Below, piece by piece: positions 8,009-15,551 of a DNA stretch of 64,000 bases. Location of the stretch: assembly GCA_017618075.1 (NCBI GenBank), contig JAFZUY010000028.1:1-64000 (forward strand). Reading direction: 5' to 3'. Both the position numbers and the translations under genes were made by a program. This DNA is from Lachnospiraceae bacterium (lineage in GTDB: Bacteria; Bacillota; Clostridia; Lachnospirales; Lachnospiraceae). Every line of letters starts with the position of its first letter. Positions within the stretch are counted from its first letter, which is position 1. The notes under the pieces are model-generated. The model did not search any database and was not told the origin of the DNA. It saw only the letters and a program-made list of their open reading frames with translations.

Positions 8009-8737
8009 TTATGTCCAGCCTCCGTCGGCCGTTATAATCTGTCCTGTCACATAAGCGGGCATTTGGGATAGTTTTAAAATGCATTGTGCGATTTCCTTTG
8101 GAGTAGCGGCTCTGCCCATCGGGATCTGCTCGAACAAATCGTTTAATTCTTCATCGGATAAATGCGAATTCATCGGAGTATCTACCAGTCCGGGTGATAT
8201 TGCATTTACGCTGATGCCCGATATTGCAAGTTCCTTTGCAAGCGCTTTTGTAAATGCATTGATTCCGCCTTTGGTTGCAGAGTATGCAACCTCACATGAT
8301 GCACCGACATTTCCCCATACCGAAGAAACATTAATAATCTTTCCCGACTGATTTCTTACCATTCCGGGAATTACCACGGAACAGGTTGAATATACACTGT
8401 TTAAGTTTATATTCACTATGTTGTTCCATGATGAAGCGGTCATATCCTGGAAGATTCCGACATATGATATTCCTGCATTGTTTACCAGAATATCGATATT
8501 GGTTTCTCCTAAAAAATCGTCCAAATCGTCCTTTGATTTTTCGGTATTGCTAAAATCAATGGAAGCTGTGAAGACTTCGATTCCGTAGCTTAATGAAAGC
8601 TTTTCGGCCAATTCGTCCAGTTCATTTATTCTTGAGTTGCAGACCAAAAAGAGATTGCAGTCTTCCTTGGCAAATTCCAAAGCAGTTGCACTTCCTATGG
8701 CTCCGCTTGCTCCGGTTATCAGTACGTTTTTTCTCAT
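8009..8737 (-). CDS. SDR family oxidoreductase (FabG-like)
   Basis: A 242-residue classical short-chain dehydrogenase/reductase. It has the NAD(P)-binding TGASGAIG near the N-terminus, NNAG near residue 80, the catalytic serine in NVSSVWG and the YSATKGG Tyr-Lys pair, and the ISPGLVDTPM loop. I place the start at the ATG encoding MRKNVLIT because it follows AAGGATAT. An in-frame start 12 codons upstream would translate part of a dispersed palindromic repeat and is unlikely. Substrate is not predictable; FabG-type reduction of a 3-oxoacyl group is one possibility. Confidence 0.85.
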   Translation of the reverse strand: MRKNVLITGASGAIGSATALEFAKEDCNLFLVCNSRINELDELAEKLSLSYGIEVFTASIDFSNTEKSKDDLDDFLGETNIDILVNNAGISYVGIFQDMTASSWNNIVNINLNSVYSTCSVVIPGMVRNQSGKIINVSSVWGNVGASCEVAYSATKGGINAFTKALAKELAISGISVNAISPGLVDTPMNSHLSDEELNDLFEQIPMGRAATPKEIAQCILKLSQMPAYVTGQIITADGGWT

Positions 8738-8761
8738 TGTTATATCCTTTTTAGACTGTTC

Positions 8762-8794
8762 GGAGCCGGACACGCCTTTGGCGAGTCAGGCACC
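8762..8794. repeat. GTGCC palindromic repeat, copy 2
   Basis: GGAGCCGGACAC ... GAGTCAGGCACC is the reverse complement of the copy at 918-947 except for the central loop. It lies between the PHP gene and the SDR gene. Confidence 0.75.
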
Positions 8795-8799
8795 TTCTT

Positions 8800-9519
8800 T
8801 TATGTTCTTCTAATTAGTGCCGCGAGTACATCATCTATCGAATTTGACTCGGCATAAAGTGTATTTACAGCCTCGCTTATATGCTCGATATAATGTGCAT
8901 CGGAATCTTTTATAACGTTACATTTTCTTAAATACGGGTTTGCGTCCTGCATCTTATGCAAATTGCTCATATGCTGAAGTTCGAAGCAGTGGAAGATTGC
9001 ATCGGGCGGTACGAAACCGAGGTTAGACGTTAATGAAAATGAGTTTGCGTCAACATGCGCGGGAACCATTACTCCGTTAAAAGGTTTTATAACATCATCG
9101 ACCCTGTCAAAAGAAATATCCGTAGCCGAGATTAAAAGAGTCGGAAAAATACCTTTTACTTCATCGTTTTCATCACAAATAAACTGATCCCCGAATACTT
9201 TCGGATCGTTTGGAATCTGAAGTATGCGGGGTTCTACATATGCGTCAAAGCCCATTGCGTCTTCTAGAGTGTGGAAGAGGCAGAGGACATGAACTTCTTC
9301 ACTTGTTGTAAGTTCCATACCCGGAATAACGGTAATTCCGTATTCCCTGCCGATAGCCATTGCGGCCGCACAGTTTTTACATGTGTTGTGATCGGTGAGC
9401 GCAATAACATCAAGGCCCTTTACAACGGCCATACCGACAATGTTTCCGGGTGTCGATTCGTTATCGCCGCACGGAGACAGGCAGGAATGTATATGTAAAT
9501 CGTAATGAAGCGGAATCAT
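8800..9519 (-). CDS. PHP domain metal-dependent phosphoesterase
   Basis: A 239-residue PHP-domain protein. The metal-binding motifs DLHIHSCLSPCG near the N-terminus, ALTDHNT near residue 40, and later HVDANS and DSDAHY are all present. It is the last gene of the sensory-hydrogenase operon; its start overlaps the stop of the DRTGG gene by 4 bases (ATGA). PHP proteins beside DRTGG and hydrogenase genes occur in other Clostridia, but their substrate there is not known. A nucleotide or phosphorylated signal would fit the context; that is inference. Confidence 0.8.
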   Translation of the reverse strand: MIPLHYDLHIHSCLSPCGDNESTPGNIVGMAVVKGLDVIALTDHNTCKNCAAAMAIGREYGITVIPGMELTTSEEVHVLCLFHTLEDAMGFDAYVEPRILQIPNDPKVFGDQFICDENDEVKGIFPTLLISATDISFDRVDDVIKPFNGVMVPAHVDANSFSLTSNLGFVPPDAIFHCFELQHMSNLHKMQDANPYLRKCNVIKDSDAHYIEHISEAVNTLYAESNSIDDVLAALIRRT

Positions 9520-9839
9520 AAAAGATTATTGATAAGAAGAGCGGCTTCGAATATCGGAAGGTCCGTTTTTAAAACCGCAATTCCTTCCTCCTTCGCTTTT
9601 TCGATTAAAGTGTTGTCGAAAGTAACGCCTTCGGCGAGGATAATGCATGCTACATCTGTAAGAGATGCGACAGCCAAAGTATTAACGTTTGCCATAACCG
9701 TAACCCAGGCACTGCCTGAGGGTGCTTTACCCATTGCTATGGATAAAAGATCACAGCAGAATACTCCGGTGATATCGGAGTCCTTTGAAAGTGAGAGTGA
9801 TGTAAATTGTTCGAGCTTGCTTAATTCAAAAACTTTCAT
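9516..9839 (-). CDS. DRTGG domain protein
   Basis: A 107-residue protein matching the DRTGG domain, a small domain also found in CBS-containing pyrophosphatases and in phosphotransacetylase fusions. Visible family features are DITGVFCCDLLS and the C-terminal LTDVACIILAEG ... AKEEGIAVLKTDLPIFEAA. It is the second DRTGG gene in this operon, two bases after the hydrogenase-like gene and overlapping the PHP gene. A ligand-binding, regulatory role is likely but unproven. Confidence 0.75.
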   Translation of the reverse strand: MKVFELSKLEQFTSLSLSKDSDITGVFCCDLLSIAMGKAPSGSAWVTVMANVNTLAVASLTDVACIILAEGVTFDNTLIEKAKEEGIAVLKTDLPIFEAALLINNLL

Positions 9840-9841
9840 AC

Positions 9842-11128
9842 TTAAATTCCTTCGCTTAATTCGGCAATATCTTCAGATAATTTATGAATATATTCACGAA
9901 GCACGTGAATGCAGTCCTGTTTTCTGGCGATACCTTTTACGATATCTTCTGCATGTGCCTTGCAGGTAGGAGCACCGCAGCATCCGCAGTCGAGTCCGGG
10001 AAGTTCTTTAGTAAGTTCTTCGATACGGTTCATCTTTTCCATGGATTCTTTCAGATTGTCTGCAAGTTCGAATACGGGCTGGTATTCAACTTCAGAAGTC
10101 CAGTTAACGTTATATTCGCCGTATTTATCGCTTCTTGCGGCAGCAACAGGCAAGTACTTTCTTAAATGCTGCATCTTTGCCTTGGCCGCAAACGGGTTCT
10201 CCACGTTCATAACTCCGCCCACACAACCGCCGTTGCAGGCATTGAGTTCGATGAATTCAAGGTTCTGTGAGAACTTGTCGTCTTCGAGATCTTCGAGAAC
10301 GTGAATAACGTTTTCGATACCGTCGGCAGCTACGCATGCATCTGATAAAAGACCGCCTACTTCACCTCCTGTAATACCCCAGCTTAAACCTATCTTTCCG
10401 GAGCGTGATAAATCTTCGGGCTGCTCAACGAACTTGGGCAGTTCGGCAAGAAGGATGGGGTATATATCTTTTATGGCGAGTACTTCATCGATATTGCTCT
10501 TTTCCATACCGATGGGGTTCTTTACGCTTGTAACTTTGCTCGCACAGGGAGAGAGGAAGAAAATACCGATTTCTTCCGGCTTCAAGCCTGTCTTTTCTAC
10601 GGCCTGCTTTCTTGCAAGTTCACCTGCAAGCTCTGCGGGAGTAATAAGTGGTAAAAGATTGTCACAAAGGTTCGGGAAACGAACCTGTACAAGACGAACA
10701 ACCGTAGGGCATGCGGTGGAAATTAAAGGCCACTGTTCCTTATGCGAAGCAATATATTTTCTGGATTCTTCGGATACAATTTCCGCAGCCGCACTTACTT
10801 CAAATACATCGTCAAAACCGATGCTCTTTATAGCGGATAAAAGAATATTGATATCTTCGAGATTGTTAAACTGCGCACAGAGACTCGGAGCGGGCAGAGC
10901 AACGGTATATTTGTACTTATCGGTAGCATCGATGAAATCACGTTTTGCTTTTTTAGCATGGTGAGGACATATTCTGATACATTCTCCGCAGTCTACACAG
11001 CGGCCGGGAGTAATGACAGCTTTGTTGTTACGCACACGAATAGCCTGGGTCGGACATCTGTTGATACAGTTTGTACAGCCCTTGCAGAGATTTTCAATTA
11101 AGTATACCGAGTTGCCGTAGTGGTCCAT
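9842..11128 (-). CDS. Sensory-type [FeFe]-hydrogenase (HydS-like)
   Basis: A 428-residue protein. Two [4Fe-4S] motifs come first (C15-C25 and C44-C54), then the H-cluster domain with C140 in STACP, C195 in SPCASK, and C298 and C302 in NACNGGC. A C-terminal Fes-type four-cysteine motif, GLDCGCCGAPTC, follows. In the first H-cluster motif the position of the proton-relay cysteine of catalytic enzymes is alanine (A139). That change, together with the C-terminal motif and absence of NADH or 2Fe-2S domains, matches the putative sensory groups such as HydS of Thermoanaerobacter. It likely senses H2 or redox state and signals through the HATPase and DRTGG proteins of the same operon. Confidence 0.82.
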   Translation of the reverse strand: MDHYGNSVYLIENLCKGCTNCINRCPTQAIRVRNNKAVITPGRCVDCGECIRICPHHAKKAKRDFIDATDKYKYTVALPAPSLCAQFNNLEDINILLSAIKSIGFDDVFEVSAAAEIVSEESRKYIASHKEQWPLISTACPTVVRLVQVRFPNLCDNLLPLITPAELAGELARKQAVEKTGLKPEEIGIFFLSPCASKVTSVKNPIGMEKSNIDEVLAIKDIYPILLAELPKFVEQPEDLSRSGKIGLSWGITGGEVGGLLSDACVAADGIENVIHVLEDLEDDKFSQNLEFIELNACNGGCVGGVMNVENPFAAKAKMQHLRKYLPVAAARSDKYGEYNVNWTSEVEYQPVFELADNLKESMEKMNRIEELTKELPGLDCGCCGAPTCKAHAEDIVKGIARKQDCIHVLREYIHKLSEDIAELSEGI

Positions 11129-11147
11129 TCTGGTCTCCGTTTTAAAG

Positions 11148-11573
11148 TTATAAATTAATCACCATAGTTACCGTAGTTCCGACACCGAGTTCTGTCTGGA
11201 TATCCATCCTGTCGGAATTCTTTTTCATATTGGGAAGTCCCATGCCTGCACCGAATCCGAGAGAACGTACCTTGTCGGGAGCGGTGGAATATCCTGCCTG
11301 CATAGCCTTTTCGACATCTGCGATACCGGGTCCTTTGTCGGCGAGTATGAGAGTGATGGCATCTTCGGAGATGGTCACTTTGATTTTGCCGCCGTATGCA
11401 TGGATTATCATATTTATTTCGCCTTCATAAAGAGCTATCGCTACTTTTCTGATGGCTTCAGGTGAAACACCGAGTTGTTTCAATTTCTTTTTTACGTCGC
11501 TTGAAGCTTCTCCCGCTCTGGTAAAATCTTCGTTGGAAACTACGTAGTTGAGCTCCATTAAATCAGCCATCAA
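11148..11573 (-). CDS. Anti-sigma-factor-type ATP-binding protein (RsbT/RsbW-like HATPase)
   Basis: A 141-residue GHKL ATPase domain alone. The N box is YEGEINMIIHAYGG, the G1 box ADKGPGI and the G2 box GFGAGMGLPNM. This is the layout of serine-kinase anti-sigma factors of the RsbW/RsbT/SpoIIAB class, which phosphorylate a partner on serine or sequester a sigma factor. It lies between a DRTGG gene and the sensory hydrogenase, with an 11-base overlap at its start. Its target is not apparent; no anti-anti-sigma (STAS) gene lies in the operon. Confidence 0.8.
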   Translation of the reverse strand: MMADLMELNYVVSNEDFTRAGEASSDVKKKLKQLGVSPEAIRKVAIALYEGEINMIIHAYGGKIKVTISEDAITLILADKGPGIADVEKAMQAGYSTAPDKVRSLGFGAGMGLPNMKKNSDRMDIQTELGVGTTVTMVINL

Positions 11574-11916
11574 TGATACCTCCTGTCAATCCGTGTTCGT
11601 AAAGTAATCCGCATGAGGAAAACATTCTGTGGTTTGTTGTGATAATAGGGAGACCCATTTCGTCAGCCATCTGAATCATGGTTTCGTCTGGAGTCTTGCC
11701 TCTTACAAAGATGATTGCCACGATGTCCATCATTTCGGCAGTTCTTATTACCTGAGGGTTGCAGAGTCCTGTTAAAAGAACGCATTGATGTTTTGCGAAT
11801 GCAAGCACGTCACTCATCATATCGGATCCGCAAGCCGTTAATACCTCTTTATCAAGTTCATCCTTTCCGGCCAAAGCGGTACCGTCAAGGAGCGTGATTA
11901 TATCGTTTACTGTCAT
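11563..11916 (-). CDS. DRTGG domain protein, operon leader gene
   Basis: A 117-residue DRTGG-domain protein (MTVNDIITLLDGTAL, DMMSDVLAFAKHQCVLLTG, DEMGLPIITTNHRMFSSCGLL). It differs from the second copy at 9516-9839, with about the same fold length. It starts the five-gene minus-strand operon after a strong GGAGG site. A promoter TTGAAA-17-TATAAT lies at 12015-12043 on the minus strand. Confidence 0.75.
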   Translation of the reverse strand: MTVNDIITLLDGTALAGKDELDKEVLTACGSDMMSDVLAFAKHQCVLLTGLCNPQVIRTAEMMDIVAIIFVRGKTPDETMIQMADEMGLPIITTNHRMFSSCGLLYEHGLTGGIIDG

Positions 11917-12014
11917 AATAAACCTCCGTATTATGTTAAAAATGGGGATAAAAATATCAAAGAAAAAAATAATAGAAAAACAGTATGATATGTAACCCCA
12001 AAAAATACATCAAT

Positions 12015-12043
12015 ATTATAACAACCGAAATCATTTTTTTCAA
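12015..12043 (-). promoter_or_regulatory. Promoter of the DRTGG-HydS operon
   Basis: On the minus strand TTGAAA (12038-12043), a 17-base spacer and TATAAT (12015-12020) give a near-consensus sigma-A promoter about 100 bases before the start codon at 11916. Confidence 0.6.
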
Positions 12044-12145
12044 GCAAATAGGACAGTGGCGCCAAAAGAGTTAAAACCTATCGAAATCATAGGTAAATAG
12101 GCATTTTCCGCGCAAAAATTTTTTGTGAAAAAATGAAAAAATCAA

Positions 12146-12174
12146 TAGAAATACAGACTGTCTTGTGCTACAAT
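12146..12174 (+). promoter_or_regulatory. Candidate promoter of the hydCBA operon
   Basis: TAGAAA (12146-12151), 17 bases, then TACAAT (12169-12174), about 60 bases before the hydC start. The -35 match is only moderate. Confidence 0.45.
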
Positions 12175-12236
12175 ATATGTTACGTTCGGCTATTGAAAAA
12201 TAGTATTGTTAAAAATTTATCAAGGAGGTTTTTAGG

Positions 12237-12731
12237 ATGAGTTCCAAGAAAACAACTGTACCTTTTGCCGGAACAAAAGAGCAAGAGGAAGCACTGAAGA
12301 AAATCATCGCTGAAAACAAAGACCAGAAGGGTGCCTTGATGCCTGTTATGCAGAAAGCACAGGATATCTATGGTTACCTTCCCATCGAAGTTCAGACGAT
12401 GATCGCGGACGGAATGGGTATTCCCCTCGAAAAGGTTTACGGAGTATCAACATTCTATTCACAGTTCGCACTTAATCCCAAGGGTAAATACCAGATTTCG
12501 GTATGCCTTGGTACTGCATGTTATGTTAAAGGATCCGGAGATGTTTATGCCAAGATTGAAGAGATCTTAGGCATTAAGGGTGGCGAATGCACACCTGACG
12601 GAAAATTCTCTCTTGATGCCTGCAGATGTGTAGGTGCCTGCGGACTCGCACCGGTTATGATGATCAATGACGAAGTTTACGGACGTCTTAAACCGGACGA
12701 TGTTAAAGGCATTTTAGATCAGTTTAACTAA
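12237..12731 (+). CDS. hydC: NAD-linked [FeFe]-hydrogenase subunit HydC (NuoE-like)
   Basis: A 164-residue thioredoxin-fold [2Fe-2S] subunit homologous to NuoE. The four cluster cysteines are in VCLGTACYVKG and ACRCVGACG. It is the first gene of the hydrogenase operon, with a strong AAGGAGG site before the ATG. In the trimeric HydABC enzyme this subunit carries electrons between the NADH-binding subunit and the H-cluster subunit. The electron-bifurcating mode (NADH plus reduced ferredoxin) is inferred from subunit composition. Confidence 0.88.
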   Translation: MSSKKTTVPFAGTKEQEEALKKIIAENKDQKGALMPVMQKAQDIYGYLPIEVQTMIADGMGIPLEKVYGVSTFYSQFALNPKGKYQISVCLGTACYVKGSGDVYAKIEEILGIKGGECTPDGKFSLDACRCVGACGLAPVMMINDEVYGRLKPDDVKGILDQFN

Positions 12732-12761
12732 AAATCTCTTATTTATAGGGAGATATTGCCC

Positions 12762-13319
12762 ATGATGACAGAAATATCCCTAAACATACTTGACGTTACC
12801 GAGAACTCCACAAGGGCGGGCGCGAGCATTGTTCACATTACCGTTGAAGTTGACGAAGAAAAAGATCTTCTCAGAGTCTTGATAGAAGACAACGGGTGCG
12901 GAATGAGTAAGGAACAGCTTGCTTCGGTTAAAGATCCTTTTTTCACAACCAGGACCACAAGAAAGGTAGGACTCGGTGTTCCGTTTTTCAGGGAAGCGGC
13001 GCTTCAGGCAGGCGGAAGTTTTGATATAGAGTCCGAGCCGGGAGTAGGTACCAAGGTAACCGCAGAATTTCAACTAAGTAATATAGACAGAATGCCCCTG
13101 GGAGATATTACAGGTACGATTCATCAGCTGGTGATTTATCATCAGGACACTGATTTTGTTTATAAGTATGTATTCAACGGAAATTCTTTCACGATGGACA
13201 CGAGAGAGTTCAGAGAAATATTAGGAGACGTTCCTTTTGATACAAAGGAAGTTTCGGATTACATCAAAGAATATCTTTCAGAAAACAAATACAATACAGA
13301 TAATGGTAAAAATATCTAG
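12762..13319 (+). CDS. HATPase-domain protein of the hyd operon
   Basis: A 185-residue protein whose first 110 residues form a GHKL ATPase domain. The N-box region is ISLNILDVTENSTRAGAS, the G1 box VLIEDNGCGM, the F-box region KDPFFTTRTT and the G2-like segment RKVGLGVPFF. The C-terminal 75 residues (GTIHQLVIYHQDTDFVYKY and following) are not recognised. There is no dimerisation or histidine phospho-acceptor domain, so it is not a full sensor kinase. Homologues sit between hydC and hydB in other clostridial operons. I use the ATG after GGGAG rather than an upstream TTG. Confidence 0.8.
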   Translation: MMTEISLNILDVTENSTRAGASIVHITVEVDEEKDLLRVLIEDNGCGMSKEQLASVKDPFFTTRTTRKVGLGVPFFREAALQAGGSFDIESEPGVGTKVTAEFQLSNIDRMPLGDITGTIHQLVIYHQDTDFVYKYVFNGNSFTMDTREFREILGDVPFDTKEVSDYIKEYLSENKYNTDNGKNI

Positions 13320-13334
13320 TTTAGGAGGAAAGCT

Positions 13335-13706
13335 ATGAAATCTCTTGAAGAATTAAAAGCAATAAGAGACAAAATGCAGGGCCAGGTTGGTCTTCGTGCA
13401 GAATCCGAAGCAAGCACCAGAGTTGTTGTAGGTATGGCTACATGCGGTATCGCATCAGGTGCAAGACCTGTACTTACAGCTTTGGCTGACGCAGTTGCAG
13501 AGAAGAAGATTCCCGATTGCTCAGTTACACAGACAGGTTGTATCGGACTTTGCCAGTATGAACCCATTGTTGAGGTTATTCAGCCCGGTAAGGAAAAAGT
13601 TACATATACAAAGATGACTCCCGAGAAGGCTCTTGAAATCGTTGAGAAGCATCTTATCGGCGGTCATGTAGTTACCGAGTACACAATCGGCAACCAGTTA
13701 AAATAA
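13335..13706 (+). CDS. [2Fe-2S] thioredoxin-like ferredoxin protein of the hyd operon
   Basis: A 123-residue protein. The cluster cysteines lie in GMATCGIASG and QTGCIGLCQYEP, the thioredoxin-like [2Fe-2S] pattern also found at the N-terminus of HydB. It starts after AGGAGGAAAG and is followed 17 bases on by hydB. It probably relays electrons within or to the hydrogenase complex; some related operons fuse or omit it. Confidence 0.82.
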   Translation: MKSLEELKAIRDKMQGQVGLRAESEASTRVVVGMATCGIASGARPVLTALADAVAEKKIPDCSVTQTGCIGLCQYEPIVEVIQPGKEKVTYTKMTPEKALEIVEKHLIGGHVVTEYTIGNQLK

Positions 13707-13722
13707 TAAGGAGGAAATTTAA

Positions 13723-15537
13723 ATGTATCGTTCACACGTATTAGTTTGCGGTGGTACAGGATGTACTTCCTCCGGAAGCCAGGCAATCATCGACACATTC
13801 GAAGCCGAGATTGAAAAGAATGGCTTAAAAGACGAAGTAGCTGTTGTACGTACCGGTTGTCACGGTCTTTGTGCATTAGGACCTATCGTACTTATTTATC
13901 CCGAAGGTTCTTTCTACTCAATGGTTAAAGTAGAAGATGTTCCCGAGATCGTTTCCGAGCATTTGCTCAAAGGTAGAGTTGTTACCAGACTTCTCTATCA
14001 AGAGACTGTTAAGGAAGAGGAAGTAATTCCCCTTGTTGAAACAGGTTTCTACAAAAAGCAGAAGAGAGTTGCTCTTCGTAACTGTGGTGTAATCAATCCC
14101 GAAAACATTGATGAATATATCGCTGTAGACGGTTATCAGGCTCTTGCAAAGGTTCTTACAGAAATGACACCCGAGCAGGTTATCGATACACTTCTTGCAG
14201 CAGGCTTAAGAGGACGTGGTGGTGCAGGCTTCCCTACAGGTCAGAAGTGGAAACTCGCAAGAACCCTCGTTCCCGATGCAGATCAGAAATATGTATGTTG
14301 TAACGCCGATGAAGGTGACCCCGGTGCTTTCATGGATCGTTCCGTTCTTGAAGGCGATCCCCATGTAGTACTCGAAGCTATGGCTATCGCAGGTTACACA
14401 ATCGGTGCTAATCAGGGTTATATCTACGTTCGTGCAGAATATCCCATCGCTATCCAGAGACTTCAGATTGCCATTGATCAGGCAAGAGCATACGGATTAC
14501 TTGGTAAAGACATTTTCGGAACAGGTTTCGATTTTGATATCGACCTTCGTTTCGGTGCAGGTGCTTTCGTTTGTGGTGAAGAGACAGCTCTTATGACTTC
14601 CATCGAAGGAAACCGTGGTGAGCCTCGTCCTCGTCCTCCTTTCCCTGCAGTTAAAGGTCTTTTCGCAAAGCCCACTGTACTTAACAACGTTGAAACATAC
14701 GCTAACATTCCCCGTATCATCTTAAACGGTGCTGAATGGTTTGCTTCAATGGGTACAGAGAAGAGCAAGGGTACCAAGGTATTCGCACTTGGTGGTAAGA
14801 TCAACAACACAGGTCTTGTTGAAGTTCCTATGGGAACCACACTTCGTGAAGTTATCGAAGACATCGGTGGCGGCATTCCTAACGGAAAGAAGTTCAAAGC
14901 TGCTCAGACCGGTGGCCCTTCAGGCGGATGTATCCCTGCTGAACATTTTGATATTCCTATCGATTACGATAACCTTATTTCTATCGGTTCCATGATGGGT
15001 TCCGGCGGACTTATCGTAATGGATGAAGATAACTGTATGGTTGACATCGCTAAATTCTTCCTTGAGTTCACAGTTGATGAATCCTGCGGTAAATGTACAC
15101 CTTGTCGTATCGGTACAAAGAGACTGTACGAAACACTCGACAAGATTACAAAGGGTCAGGGAACACTTGAAGACCTCGACAAACTTGAGGAACTTTGCTA
15201 TTACATCAAAGCTAACTCACTTTGCGGTCTTGGACAGACAGCTCCTAACCCCGTTCTTTCAACTCTTCGTTATTTCAAAGACGAATATGTTGCTCATGTT
15301 GTTGAGAAGAGATGTCCTGCAGGCGTATGTAAATCACTCCTTAACTTCTCTATCGACAAAGAAAAATGTATCGGATGCGGAATGTGTGCTAAGCAGTGTC
15401 CTGCAGGTGCTATTTCCAAGACTGATTACATTGCACCCGGTAAGAAATTACCTGCAATGGCAATTGATTCCAGTAAATGCGTTAAGTGCGGTGCTTGTAT
15501 GGCTACATGTAAGTTCAGCGCTATTTCTAAGAAATAA
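13723..15537 (+). CDS. hydB: NAD-linked [FeFe]-hydrogenase subunit HydB (NuoF-like)
   Basis: A 604-residue flavoprotein subunit. Domains in order: N-terminal [2Fe-2S] thioredoxin-like domain (CGGTGCTSSG, GCHGLCALGP), the NuoF core with the NADH/FMN site GRGGAGFPTGQKW near 162 and CNADEGDPGAFMDRS near 193, an SLBB region, the [4Fe-4S] motif SCGKCTPCRIGT, and two C-terminal ferredoxin motifs (CIGCGMCAKQCP, CVKCGACMATC). It oxidises or reduces NAD(H) and exchanges electrons with HydC and HydA. The ribosome binding site AAGGAGG is strong. Confidence 0.93.
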   Translation: MYRSHVLVCGGTGCTSSGSQAIIDTFEAEIEKNGLKDEVAVVRTGCHGLCALGPIVLIYPEGSFYSMVKVEDVPEIVSEHLLKGRVVTRLLYQETVKEEEVIPLVETGFYKKQKRVALRNCGVINPENIDEYIAVDGYQALAKVLTEMTPEQVIDTLLAAGLRGRGGAGFPTGQKWKLARTLVPDADQKYVCCNADEGDPGAFMDRSVLEGDPHVVLEAMAIAGYTIGANQGYIYVRAEYPIAIQRLQIAIDQARAYGLLGKDIFGTGFDFDIDLRFGAGAFVCGEETALMTSIEGNRGEPRPRPPFPAVKGLFAKPTVLNNVETYANIPRIILNGAEWFASMGTEKSKGTKVFALGGKINNTGLVEVPMGTTLREVIEDIGGGIPNGKKFKAAQTGGPSGGCIPAEHFDIPIDYDNLISIGSMMGSGGLIVMDEDNCMVDIAKFFLEFTVDESCGKCTPCRIGTKRLYETLDKITKGQGTLEDLDKLEELCYYIKANSLCGLGQTAPNPVLSTLRYFKDEYVAHVVEKRCPAGVCKSLLNFSIDKEKCIGCGMCAKQCPAGAISKTDYIAPGKKLPAMAIDSSKCVKCGACMATCKFSAISKK

Positions 15538-15551
15538 TAGGAGGGAAGATA

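Larger units (their letters stand above)
11917..12236. promoter_or_regulatory. Divergent regulatory region between the two hydrogenase operons
   Basis: This 320-base non-coding stretch separates the sensory and NAD-linked hydrogenase operons. It holds a promoter for each side (entered separately) and a 6-base dyad ACCTAT-N7-ATAGGT at 12076-12094 between them, which is a candidate operator. No ORF or tRNA is seen. The stretch is otherwise A/T-rich. Confidence 0.5.

Noticed and set aside
8738-8773. Longer N-terminus of the SDR (MSGSEQSKKDIT)
   Set aside because: It translates part of a dispersed palindromic repeat and lies before the ribosome binding site AAGGAT that serves the internal ATG.
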